This document shows, in pieces, positions 7,745 to 15,534 of a stretch of DNA of 64,000 nt; positions within the stretch are counted from its first letter, which is position 1, and each line of letters starts with the position of its first letter. Origin of the DNA: Desulfovibrio psychrotolerans (GTDB taxonomy: Bacteria > Desulfobacterota > Desulfovibrionia > Desulfovibrionales > Desulfovibrionaceae); contig NZ_BLVP01000035.1 of NCBI RefSeq assembly GCF_013340305.1, forward strand, positions 62,001-126,000. Direction: 5' to 3'. A program made the translations under genes and the position numbers. The notes under the pieces are model-generated. The model worked only from the letters and a program-made list of their open reading frames with translations. It did not search any database and was not told the DNA's origin.

Positions 7745-9262
7745 ATGCAGCCACCTCCGCACCTCCGCACTCTGTTCACGGCATTCAGCGCCGTCAACCG
7801 CAAGGCCTTCGTCACCCGGCAACTCAGGTTCAACTTTGTTCTCAGCAAGGTTCCGGCGGAAACATCCCTGTTCACAGACTACCTTTCAGGAAAGGCCATC
7901 CCCAAGACAACTTTGTTGGAAACCGCAGCCTGCATCGTACGATATTACATGGTAAACATGGCCCTATTTCTATTCTTCTGCCTCACCAAACTGCTGCACA
8001 TTATATCCGGCCAACGGTGTCAGATTCCGGGCCCCGACAGCGTGATCTTGGATAGTTACTGTGTCGTCCCACGCATTCTGAAGAGCGGAGTATTTGCGGA
8101 TTCCTATTTCGGTGATATCGCCCACGTGCTGGAACAGCAACGCACCCCCATAGTGTACCTCCCCAGACTCTATGGCTCGCGCAACCCCCTGACCTACATA
8201 AAGCTGTTCGTTCTGCTGAAAGAATCTGGAGCGAATGTCCTTACCGAATATCAACTGATTTCTCCCCGCCAGCTTCTCAGCCTGTGGTGGGACCTGCTCT
8301 CCATGCCGTATCATGTCCTGCGCCTGTGCGGCGATCTGGACCCGACATCCCGAGAACAGGCATTCATACGCCACGCCCTAATACGTGGACTACGAAGCGG
8401 ACACCTTGACCCATGCTCGCGCTACTGGGCAGCCATGCGACTTGGCAGCCAGCTTGATGCCACGGCAAAACCCATCAGTTGGTATGAAAACCAGTCCGTT
8501 GACAAAGCCTTTTCGCGCGGATTGCGCGATGGCGGCTTCAGCGGCAGGCACTACGGCGCACAGTTGCTTGTCTGGCCCGCAACGCTGCTTAATACCCACC
8601 GTGATACGGTTGATGAAGTCTACGACATGACACCCGACATTGTTGTCGTGAACGGACCTTATTTTCTTCCCGACGACGATAATGACGGGCAAAGCGTCTA
8701 CCGCTGCGGCCCTTCTATGCGTTACAAACACATTTTTGAACGTGCCGCAACGCGCAATCTGCAAGGCCCAGCAACGGTTCTGCTGTCCTATTTCCATGAC
8801 GAAACCTTACGAACCCTGCAGGCCATTCGACCACTGTTCTCCAAGATTGGTCTGCGATTCAAGTTTCATCCCGCAACCAACCCCCAACGCTATAGGGAAT
8901 TTCTTCCCGAAAACGCGACCATCGTCACGGGATCTCTCATTTCCGCCATCGAGGGCTCGTCCGTAGTCATCGGGTCCGGCACCGGCACTCTTGCAGAAGC
9001 CGTAGCGCTCGGCATTCCCGCCATTACCGTGGAAAGCCCGGACCGCTTCTGCCACAACTACCTGCCCCCGTTCGGCAAGGGCATTCTCTGGGAGGTATGC
9101 AGTGCTCCCGAACGTATCGACACCGTACGCAGCACCCTGCTCTCTGCAACCTCCCCGCAACAGCGTGAGGATATGCGCAGGCAGTTCAGGGACCTGCTTT
9201 TCCGTGACCCCACAGAGGAAGCAATCCTCGAGGCTTTTGACCTGCGGCCCAATGCAGCGTAA
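7745..9262 (+). CDS. Putative surface-carbohydrate glycosyltransferase, GT-B-like
   Basis: A 505-residue protein not assigned with certainty. Residues ~75-95 form a hydrophobic segment. The C-terminal third looks like the donor-binding half of a GT-B enzyme: LRFKFHPATNP, then SSVVIGSGTGTLAEAVALG and a conserved proline, the 'serine-glycine-threonine, glutamate, glycine' loop seen in capsule and polysaccharide transferases. It resembles the kind of protein annotated as surface carbohydrate biosynthesis protein. The fragment at 1-669 shares the general layout. ATG 7745 lies 14 bases after the SDR stop; no strong Shine-Dalgarno is seen. A transferase for the sugar made by the preceding genes is the best guess. 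Confidence 0.55.
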   Translation: MQPPPHLRTLFTAFSAVNRKAFVTRQLRFNFVLSKVPAETSLFTDYLSGKAIPKTTLLETAACIVRYYMVNMALFLFFCLTKLLHIISGQRCQIPGPDSVILDSYCVVPRILKSGVFADSYFGDIAHVLEQQRTPIVYLPRLYGSRNPLTYIKLFVLLKESGANVLTEYQLISPRQLLSLWWDLLSMPYHVLRLCGDLDPTSREQAFIRHALIRGLRSGHLDPCSRYWAAMRLGSQLDATAKPISWYENQSVDKAFSRGLRDGGFSGRHYGAQLLVWPATLLNTHRDTVDEVYDMTPDIVVVNGPYFLPDDDNDGQSVYRCGPSMRYKHIFERAATRNLQGPATVLLSYFHDETLRTLQAIRPLFSKIGLRFKFHPATNPQRYREFLPENATIVTGSLISAIEGSSVVIGSGTGTLAEAVALGIPAITVESPDRFCHNYLPPFGKGILWEVCSAPERIDTVRSTLLSATSPQQREDMRRQFRDLLFRDPTEEAILEAFDLRPNAA

Positions 9263-9301
9263 TCTAGCACCCCATCCATACACCTATACGGGATAACACT
9301 G

Positions 9302-10069
9302 ATGAAAACCATCATCCTCTGCGGCGGCAAGGGCACCCGCATGCGCGAAGAGACCGAATACAAACCCAAGCCCATGGTGGAAATTGGTGGCAAGCCGGTC
9401 ATGTGGCACATCATGAACCGCTACGCCCGGTATGGTTATAAAGATTTCGTGCTGCCGCTGGGTTACCGGGGCGAGTACATCAAGCAATATTTCTGGGAAT
9501 ACAAGATACGCAACACAGACTTCACCGTAGACCTTGCCAGCGGCGAGGTGCAGACCCACAACGCCTGCTGCACGGACTGGAAGGTCACGCTCTGCGATAC
9601 CGGCGAAGACACCCTTAAGGGCGCGCGCATCAAGCAGGTTGCCAGATACATAGACACGGAGCGCTTCATGGTCACCTACGGTGACGGCGTGTCGGATATC
9701 GACATAGACGCCCTTGTTGCCTTCCACAAAAAATCCGGCAAAATAGGCACCTTCACAGGCGTCCGCATGCCCTCGCGCTTCGGCACCGTGAAGACCGATG
9801 ACGAAGGCAATATCACCTCGTGGCAGGAAAAGCCCGTTCTGGACGAATACATCAACTGCGGCTTTTTCGTTTTCAAACGCGAGTTTCTGGACTACCTCAA
9901 TGAAGACCCTGAATGCGACCTGGAAAAGGAACCGCTCATGCGCCTTGCGGCGGAAGGGCAGCTTTCCATGTATCCGCATCCCGGTTTCTGGCAGTGCATG
10001 GATACCCTGCGCGACTACCAGAATCTGAACGCGCTGTGGAACAAGGGCAACGCCCCCTGGACCAAGTAG
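9302..10069 (+). CDS. rfbF: Glucose-1-phosphate cytidylyltransferase
   Basis: A 255-residue enzyme making CDP-glucose from CTP and glucose 1-phosphate, the first step of CDP-deoxyhexose synthesis in the cytoplasm. The start ILCGGKGTRMREETEYKPKP is the nucleotidyltransferase signature with the RfbF-specific continuation, and the length matches RfbF. From here rightwards the DNA is clearly GC-rich. It is separated from rfbG by 247 bases that contain a palindromic element, yet the genes are co-directional and functionally paired. Confidence 0.93.
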   Translation: MKTIILCGGKGTRMREETEYKPKPMVEIGGKPVMWHIMNRYARYGYKDFVLPLGYRGEYIKQYFWEYKIRNTDFTVDLASGEVQTHNACCTDWKVTLCDTGEDTLKGARIKQVARYIDTERFMVTYGDGVSDIDIDALVAFHKKSGKIGTFTGVRMPSRFGTVKTDDEGNITSWQEKPVLDEYINCGFFVFKREFLDYLNEDPECDLEKEPLMRLAAEGQLSMYPHPGFWQCMDTLRDYQNLNALWNKGNAPWTK

Positions 10070-10225
10070 CCAGCGCATTTCAAGAGGGGCAGCCCTGCTT
10101 TCGGGAAATGCGGTGAACGACATGCCGGAATCATGGCCACGGTCATAGATTGCTGGTTGTGATTGTTCCGCACCACCCGCAAGGCGGCTTGCAGCAAACA
10201 GACAGCGTATACAGCTTCCGCGGGT

Positions 10226-10277
10226 GCAGGGGAAGTATCCCCCCTGCCGGCCCCTGCCGGGTGAAGGGCAGAGCCCT
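10226..10277. repeat. Palindromic GC-rich intergenic element
   Basis: Two inverted repeats stand between rfbF and rfbG. GCAGGGG (10226-10232) pairs with CCCCTGC (10241-10247), and AGGGC (10265-10269) pairs with GCCCT (10273-10277). A GCCGGAGG-type stretch follows. The 'gcagagccct / cccctgcc' wording resembles intergenic palindromes I associate with Desulfovibrio genomes. It could be a mobile or structural repeat, or an mRNA-processing site. No T-run follows, so simple termination is unlikely. Confidence 0.45.
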
Positions 10278-10316
10278 CCCCGCCGGAGGCACAACCATAC
10301 CTCCTCAGGAGTTTCC

Positions 10317-11420
10317 ATGACGGTTTTCGGCGGCATCTATTCGGGCAAAAAGGTTCTGGTCACCGGTCACACGGGCTTCAAGGGTTCGTGGCTCACAGCG
10401 TGGCTGCTTTCCCTCGGTGCCGAGGTGGCGGGCTATTCACTGGATGTTCCCACCTCTCCCGCCAATTTCGAGGTCCTGGAACTAGGCAGGCGCATTACCC
10501 ACATTCAGGGCGACATCCGCGACCGTGCCGCACTGACCAAGGCCGTACAGGATTTTGCGCCCGATGCCATCTTCCATCTTGCGGCGCAGGCACTGGTGCG
10601 CGAATCTTACCGCGAACCTGCCTACACCATTGAAGCCAACGCCATGGGCACTCTGAACGTGATGGAGGCTGTACGACTTACGCCCTCCGTGCAGGCACTG
10701 GTGCTCATCACGTCCGACAAAGCCTACCGCAACGATGAGTGGGTATGGGGCTACCGCGAAACCGACCACTTGGGCGGCGAAGACCCTTACTCCGCCTCCA
10801 AGGGCTGCGCAGAAATCATCGCGCACTCCTACATGCAGTCCTTTTTCGGCAACGGTCCCCGCTCCGCCACCACGCGGGCAGGCAACGTCATAGGCGGCGG
10901 CGACTGGGCAGCAGACCGCATCGTGCCGGACTGCGCCCGCGCATGGGCCAAGGGCGAACCCGTCTCCATCCGCAGCCCGTGGGCCACACGCCCGTGGCAG
11001 CATGTTCTGGAACCCCTTTCCGGCTACCTCTGGCTGGGCGCAAAGCTGCTGGAAAACGCACAGGGCCCCTTCCCGCTGGACAAGCAGGCCTTCAACTTCG
11101 GCCCCGCGGCAGACGTGAACAACCCCGTGGCCGAGGTGGTGGACGCCCTTGCCGCCTACTGGTCAGGCTTCTCCAGCGAGATGGACCGCAGCGGCTGCGC
11201 GGGCATGAAGGAATGCACCCTGCTCAAGCTATGCTGCGACAAGGCGCTTTCGCACCTGCAATGGCGTGCGGCCATGCCCTTTGCGGAAACCATCCGCTTC
11301 ACGGCGGAATGGTACCGCGCCTACTACCGTGAACAGGCAGACATGTTCGCCTTCACCATGGCCCAGATTGCGGAGTATACTGAAAAAGCGAGGGCACAGG
11401 ACATAGCATGGACCCGGTAG
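10317..11420 (+). CDS. rfbG: CDP-glucose 4,6-dehydratase
   Basis: A 367-residue extended SDR converting CDP-glucose to CDP-4-keto-6-deoxyglucose. The NAD motif GHTGFKG is at residues 17-23 and the catalytic motif is in DPYSASKGCAE. GNVIGGGDWAADRIVPD is a hallmark of the RfbG subgroup. ATG 10317 is preceded by AGGAG at 10307-10311; the frame is open upstream but codes for nothing recognisable. It acts directly after rfbF, and its end overlaps the next gene by 13 bases. Confidence 0.93.
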   Translation: MTVFGGIYSGKKVLVTGHTGFKGSWLTAWLLSLGAEVAGYSLDVPTSPANFEVLELGRRITHIQGDIRDRAALTKAVQDFAPDAIFHLAAQALVRESYREPAYTIEANAMGTLNVMEAVRLTPSVQALVLITSDKAYRNDEWVWGYRETDHLGGEDPYSASKGCAEIIAHSYMQSFFGNGPRSATTRAGNVIGGGDWAADRIVPDCARAWAKGEPVSIRSPWATRPWQHVLEPLSGYLWLGAKLLENAQGPFPLDKQAFNFGPAADVNNPVAEVVDALAAYWSGFSSEMDRSGCAGMKECTLLKLCCDKALSHLQWRAAMPFAETIRFTAEWYRAYYREQADMFAFTMAQIAEYTEKARAQDIAWTR

Positions 11421-11905
11421 CCGCCATAGACGGGGTGGAGCGCATCCCCCTGCGCCAGATTCCCGCAGAAGGCGGTGCCGTGCTGCACATGCTGCGCGCC
11501 GATGCGCCGCACTTTACCGGCTTCGGAGAGGTCTATTTTTCCGAATGCCTCCCCGGCGCGATCAAAGCTTGGAAGCGCCACAGGGAAATGACCCAGAATT
11601 TCGCCGTGCCTTCGGGACGCATACGCGTGGTCATCTATGACGACCGGGAAAACTCGCCCACGCGCGGCACCGTGGCGGAACACACGCTGGGCAGGCCCGA
11701 TTCCTACTGCCTGCTGCGCATTCCGCCCATGGTCTGGTACGGCTTCACGGCGGCGGATGCAGCGGGCGGCATCATCTGCAACTGCGCGGATATGACCCAC
11801 CGCCCGGAAGAATCGGAACGCATCGCGGCAGATTCGCCCGCCATTCCCTATGTCTGGCCGGAGTTGCGGGAAGCGGTTCCCGGCAGCCCGCCAAAGGAGC
11901 GTTAA
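11408..11905 (+). CDS. RmlC-like 3,5-epimerase family protein
   Basis: A 165-residue cupin related to dTDP-4-dehydrorhamnose 3,5-epimerase. The conserved strand reads AWKRHREMTQNFAVPSG, where the histidine is in the place of the RmlC catalytic base, and RIPPMVWYGF carries the aromatic residue facing the sugar. It is a little shorter than RmlC (~180). Because it is translationally coupled to rfbG it presumably epimerises CDP-4-keto-6-deoxyglucose at C3 and/or C5, not the dTDP sugar. A polar, acidic C-terminal tail follows the cupin. Confidence 0.78.
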   Translation: MDPVAAIDGVERIPLRQIPAEGGAVLHMLRADAPHFTGFGEVYFSECLPGAIKAWKRHREMTQNFAVPSGRIRVVIYDDRENSPTRGTVAEHTLGRPDSYCLLRIPPMVWYGFTAADAAGGIICNCADMTHRPEESERIAADSPAIPYVWPELREAVPGSPPKER

Positions 11906-11908
11906 TCC

Positions 11909-12772
11909 ATGCCAGAACAATCCGTGCTTATCACCGGCGGTGCCGGCATGCTGGCGGGCAGGCTGGCCGCCAACTTTCGCGCTCAGGGCTGGGAAGTGCA
12001 CGCCCCCTCCCGCACCGACCTGGACATAACCGACGAAAACGCCATCCTCGCCTGCCTGCAAAGCATCAGGCCCTCCGCCGTGGTCAACACGGCAGCCATG
12101 CTGGTGGAACCCTGCGAGGCAGACCCCAAGGCCGCGTTCCTCATAAACGCGTGGAGCGTACGCAATCTGGCCCGCGCCTGTGACAGGCTGGGCACTCAGC
12201 TGGTGCAGATTTCCACCAGCGGCGTGTTCGGAGACGTGGTGCGGCCCTTCCACGAGTTCGACCCCGTAGTCAACAAAACCCGCTACGCCGCTTCCAAATA
12301 CGCAGGCGAAACGTTTGCCCGCGAATGGTGCGAACGGCACATCATCCTGCGCCTCGGCTGGCTGTACGGCGGCGGCATGGACACCAAGCGCGACTTTGTG
12401 ACAGCCCGCCTTGAGGAAGCTGCTGCAAACCCCGTCATGCGCTGCGCGGCAGACAAATACGGCTGCCCCACCAATGCGGACGATGTGGCAGTCACCCTGC
12501 TCTCCCTGCTGGACGGAAACATCTACGGCGTGTTCCACTGCGCCAACACGGCAGACTCCCCCTGCGCCCGTGCCGACTACGTGGAGGCCATCCTCAAGTC
12601 CGCAGGAAGTGATACCCGCGTGGAGCGGGTAAGCTCCTCAAGCTTCCCCCGCGCCGCCAACGTGCCGGACTGCGAATGGCTCACCAGCTACGCGCTGGAA
12701 TATGCGGGCATTCCCCTCCTGCCCCACTGGCGGGAGAGTCTGGAACGATACATGTCCCAACTGCCGCGCTGA
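11909..12772 (+). CDS. RmlD-like NAD(P)-dependent 4-ketosugar reductase
   Basis: A 287-residue SDR of the dTDP-4-dehydrorhamnose reductase (RmlD) type. GGAGMLAG near the N-terminus binds the cofactor, VVNTAAMLVEPCEADP is the RmlD-like substrate-side loop, and YAASKYAGE carries the catalytic Tyr and Lys. AAAGGAG lies just before ATG 11909. It would reduce the 4-keto group left by rfbG and the epimerase to give a finished CDP-6-deoxyhexose. The sugar stereochemistry cannot be read from the sequence. Confidence 0.8.
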   Translation: MPEQSVLITGGAGMLAGRLAANFRAQGWEVHAPSRTDLDITDENAILACLQSIRPSAVVNTAAMLVEPCEADPKAAFLINAWSVRNLARACDRLGTQLVQISTSGVFGDVVRPFHEFDPVVNKTRYAASKYAGETFAREWCERHIILRLGWLYGGGMDTKRDFVTARLEEAAANPVMRCAADKYGCPTNADDVAVTLLSLLDGNIYGVFHCANTADSPCARADYVEAILKSAGSDTRVERVSSSSFPRAANVPDCEWLTSYALEYAGIPLLPHWRESLERYMSQLPR

Positions 12773-12789
12773 CGGCATCCGGAGGCCCC

Positions 12790-13452
12790 ATGCACCCCCG
12801 CTACGTCATCCTCGGTTCAGGCGGACACGCCCGCGTGCTGCTCGATACCATGCGCTGCCTCGGGCTCGATGCCGCCGCGTTTTCCGATGTCCGTCCGGAT
12901 CTCGTGGGCGGGCAGCTGAACGGAGTTCCCATCGTGGCTGAGGCGGAACTGGCCGAAGGCGCATCCGGGGCGTTCCCGCCGGATGCCACCCTGCTGGTCA
13001 ACGGCATAGGCGGCGTCAAGGACATGTCACCCCGGCGCAATGTGTTCCGGCGTTTCAGGGAGCTTGGCTACTCCTTTGCCACGCTGGTGCACCCCGCAGC
13101 CTTTGTGGCGGCGGACGTGCAGCTTGGCGAAGGCGCACAGGTCATGGCAGGAGCCGTGCTCATCACGGGTGCCACCGTGGGAGAAAATTCCATCATCAAC
13201 ACCCGCGCCTGCGTGGACCACGATTGCTCCATCGGCGCGCACTGCCACATCGCTCCGGGTGTCACCCTCTCCGGTTCCGTTACCGTGGGCGAATGCACCC
13301 TTGTGGGCACGGGAGCGGCGGTCATACAGGGCATCCGCATCGGCTCGCGCTGCGTCATCGGCGCAGGTGCCGCCGTGGTGAGCAATATTCCCTCGCACAG
13401 CACCGCCACGGGCGTTCCCGCCCGCGTGCATCCCCCCTCGCTTCCCAAATAG
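12790..13452 (+). CDS. NeuD/PglD-family sugar acetyltransferase
   Basis: A 220-residue transferase. The N-terminal Rossmann-like part begins YVILGSGGHARVLLD and binds the sugar nucleotide. The C-terminal part is a left-handed beta-helix of hexapeptide repeats with the catalytic histidine in VDHDCSIGAHCHIAPG. GGAGG at 12781-12785 fixes the ATG at 12790. Family members N-acetylate amino sugars (PglD) or O-acetylate sialic acid (NeuD). No aminotransferase is visible in the cluster, so O-acetylation, or an amino sugar made elsewhere, must be considered. Confidence 0.82.
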   Translation: MHPRYVILGSGGHARVLLDTMRCLGLDAAAFSDVRPDLVGGQLNGVPIVAEAELAEGASGAFPPDATLLVNGIGGVKDMSPRRNVFRRFRELGYSFATLVHPAAFVAADVQLGEGAQVMAGAVLITGATVGENSIINTRACVDHDCSIGAHCHIAPGVTLSGSVTVGECTLVGTGAAVIQGIRIGSRCVIGAGAAVVSNIPSHSTATGVPARVHPPSLPK

Positions 13453-13455
13453 AAA

Positions 13456-13482
13456 AGGGCGCAACATTCACTGCTGCGCCCT
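13456..13482. terminator. Hairpin between convergent genes
   Basis: AGGGCGCA (13456-13463) pairs perfectly with TGCGCCCT (13475-13482) across an 11-base loop. It lies 3 bases after the acetyltransferase stop and 31 bases beyond the end of the opposing GGDEF/EAL gene. There is no strong T-run on the plus strand, but AAAA precedes it, giving TTTT on the minus strand. It probably ends both transcripts. Confidence 0.6.
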
Positions 13483-13512
13483 GCCTACTGCGAATATCTG
13501 CGGCGGCTGACG

Positions 13513-15330
13513 TTACGCCACCCCGCGCAGGGTGCATTCTTCCAGCGCTTCCAGCGCGGCAAAGACCAGATTGGGCACTTCATCACCGGGCACGGGGCGT
13601 GAAAACAAAAAGCCCTGCCCGCTCTCGCAGCGCAGTTCAGAAAGCATAATCCGCTGCTCTTCCTCTTCCACGCCTTCCGCCACCACTTCCAGCCCCAGCG
13701 AATGCGCCAGTGCCACCACGGCCTGCACAATCTTGAAGTTACCCGGCTCGCGGCTCATCTTGCCCACAAAGCTGCGGTCCACCTTCAGCGTGTCTATGGG
13801 AAACGCCTGCAGGTACGAGAGCGAGGAGTAGCCGGTGCCAAAGTCGTCTATGCACAGCTTCACGCCCAGCTCTTTCAGGCGTGCAAGGGTCATGTTGGCA
13901 AATTCCGGGTTGCCCATGAGCATGGTTTCCGTCACCTCCAGCCGCAGGCACTGGGGCGGCAGGGCAGTTTCGCGCAGCACCTCCGCCACCTGCTCCACCA
14001 TGCCCGGCTGCGAAAGCTGCCGGGCAGAAAGGTTCACGCTCACCACCATGTCTTCAAACTCGGGGTAGGTCTCCCGCCATCGCGCCATGGTCTGGCAGGC
14101 GTCCATGAGCACCCACTTGCCAATGTGCATAATCTGCCCTGTTCCTTCCGAAATGGGAATGAACTCCGTGGGCGAAACGGTGCCCTTGTCCGGGTGATTC
14201 CAGCGCACCAGCGCCTCAAACCCGGTAATGCGACGGCACGTTATGTTCACGATAGGCTGATAGACAAGAAAGAATTCGTCGCGTTCCAGTGCCCGGTACA
14301 GGTCCATCTCTATGTGCATCAGGTTCATGGCCCGTTCAAGCATGGAGGGGTCAAACACCACAAGGTTCCCCCACCCTTCCTCGCGGGCCTGATGCATGGC
14401 AATGTTGGCATTGCGCAGCATCTCGTCTGCCGTGGCGTAGGAGGCATCGCCCATCACCACGCCAAAGCTGCCCGTCACCCGCACAACGCGCTGCCCTATG
14501 GCCAGCGATTCTTCCACGGCATCCATTATCCGCCGGACAATGATCTGCACCTCGCGCAGCGATTCCACCTCTTCCAGCAGAATCACAAACTCGTCGCCCC
14601 CAATGCGCGAAACCGTGTCCATGGCACGCACCTCGCGCACCATGCGGCTGGCAGTGTCCCTGAGCACCTGATCGCCTATGGCCTGTCCCAACGAGTCGTT
14701 AATGACTTTAAACCGGTCCAGGTCCATGAACACCAGAGCAAAATCGGCCCGCTCCTTGCGCTTGGCGCGCTCAAGGGCGCGGCCTATGCGGTCCATGCAC
14801 AGGGTACGGTTGGGCAGGTCGGTCAGCGGGTCGTGCCATGCCTGATGCTTGAGCTGCATGGTCAGCATCTTGCGCTCGGAAATATCCCGGCAAGTTGCCC
14901 TGTGACCCAAAAACTCGCCGGAATCCCCTTCCACGCGGCGCACCAGAAACTGAATCCAGCGCTCACGCCCATCCGGCGTACGCAGGCGAAACTCCGCCTC
15001 GCCCGCACGGGCACCGCCCAGCATCATGGCCTGCAGCTTGCGCCATACGGGCACATCCGCTTCATGCATGATGGCGGCAAAAAAATCGGGATTTTTATAA
15101 AACTGTTCGGGACCGTAGCCGCACACCCGCTCACAGGCGCGCGAGACGAACTCCATGCCGCCGTCAGGGGCAATCCACAGTTCCCAGTTGTACAGATGCT
15201 CCGCCAGCACTGAGAAACGCTGGCGGCAGTGTTGCAGGGCTCGGTGCAGCGCACCGTCCCCGGAGTTTCCTGCGATTGCGTCCCCCGACTCGCACGCAGA
15301 ACACCCTCCGTCAGGCATTGTATCTGCCAT
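13513..15330 (-). CDS. PAS-GGDEF-EAL cyclic-di-GMP turnover protein
   Basis: A 605-residue cytoplasmic signalling protein. A PAS domain spans about 40-155, a GGDEF diguanylate cyclase about 160-335, and an EAL phosphodiesterase about 345-600. The cyclase signature GGDEF is intact at 244-248, with an inhibitory RxxD site (RAMD, 235-238) five residues earlier. The EAL side keeps EAL (372-374), NLSARQL, EVTETML, DDFGTGYSS and EGVE, so both activities could work. No membrane segment is present. ATG 15330 is preceded by GAGGT; an earlier GTG adds a Cys-rich stretch of doubtful value. It is divergent from the efflux pair. Confidence 0.9.
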   Translation of the reverse strand: MADTMPDGGCSACESGDAIAGNSGDGALHRALQHCRQRFSVLAEHLYNWELWIAPDGGMEFVSRACERVCGYGPEQFYKNPDFFAAIMHEADVPVWRKLQAMMLGGARAGEAEFRLRTPDGRERWIQFLVRRVEGDSGEFLGHRATCRDISERKMLTMQLKHQAWHDPLTDLPNRTLCMDRIGRALERAKRKERADFALVFMDLDRFKVINDSLGQAIGDQVLRDTASRMVREVRAMDTVSRIGGDEFVILLEEVESLREVQIIVRRIMDAVEESLAIGQRVVRVTGSFGVVMGDASYATADEMLRNANIAMHQAREEGWGNLVVFDPSMLERAMNLMHIEMDLYRALERDEFFLVYQPIVNITCRRITGFEALVRWNHPDKGTVSPTEFIPISEGTGQIMHIGKWVLMDACQTMARWRETYPEFEDMVVSVNLSARQLSQPGMVEQVAEVLRETALPPQCLRLEVTETMLMGNPEFANMTLARLKELGVKLCIDDFGTGYSSLSYLQAFPIDTLKVDRSFVGKMSREPGNFKIVQAVVALAHSLGLEVVAEGVEEEEQRIMLSELRCESGQGFLFSRPVPGDEVPNLVFAALEALEECTLRGVA

Positions 15331-15534
15331 GACTCTAACCTCGCAAAGGCAAAGCGTCGGGGGCCGCACTATAAAACACCCCGAAAAAACCACATTCCCT
15401 ATTCACATGCCACAATCTGGCGTATACAGTCTGTAGGCATTCACCCCGAATAGCTATATCCCCACGCGTGCAGTAATACATATGCCCCGGAATAACAAGC
15501 CCGGCTCATCGTCATACAATACAGGATATTAACA

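Noticed and set aside
13702-15213. A 503-codon plus-strand frame inside the GGDEF/EAL gene
   Set aside because: It is His-rich and antisense to intact GGDEF and EAL motifs.
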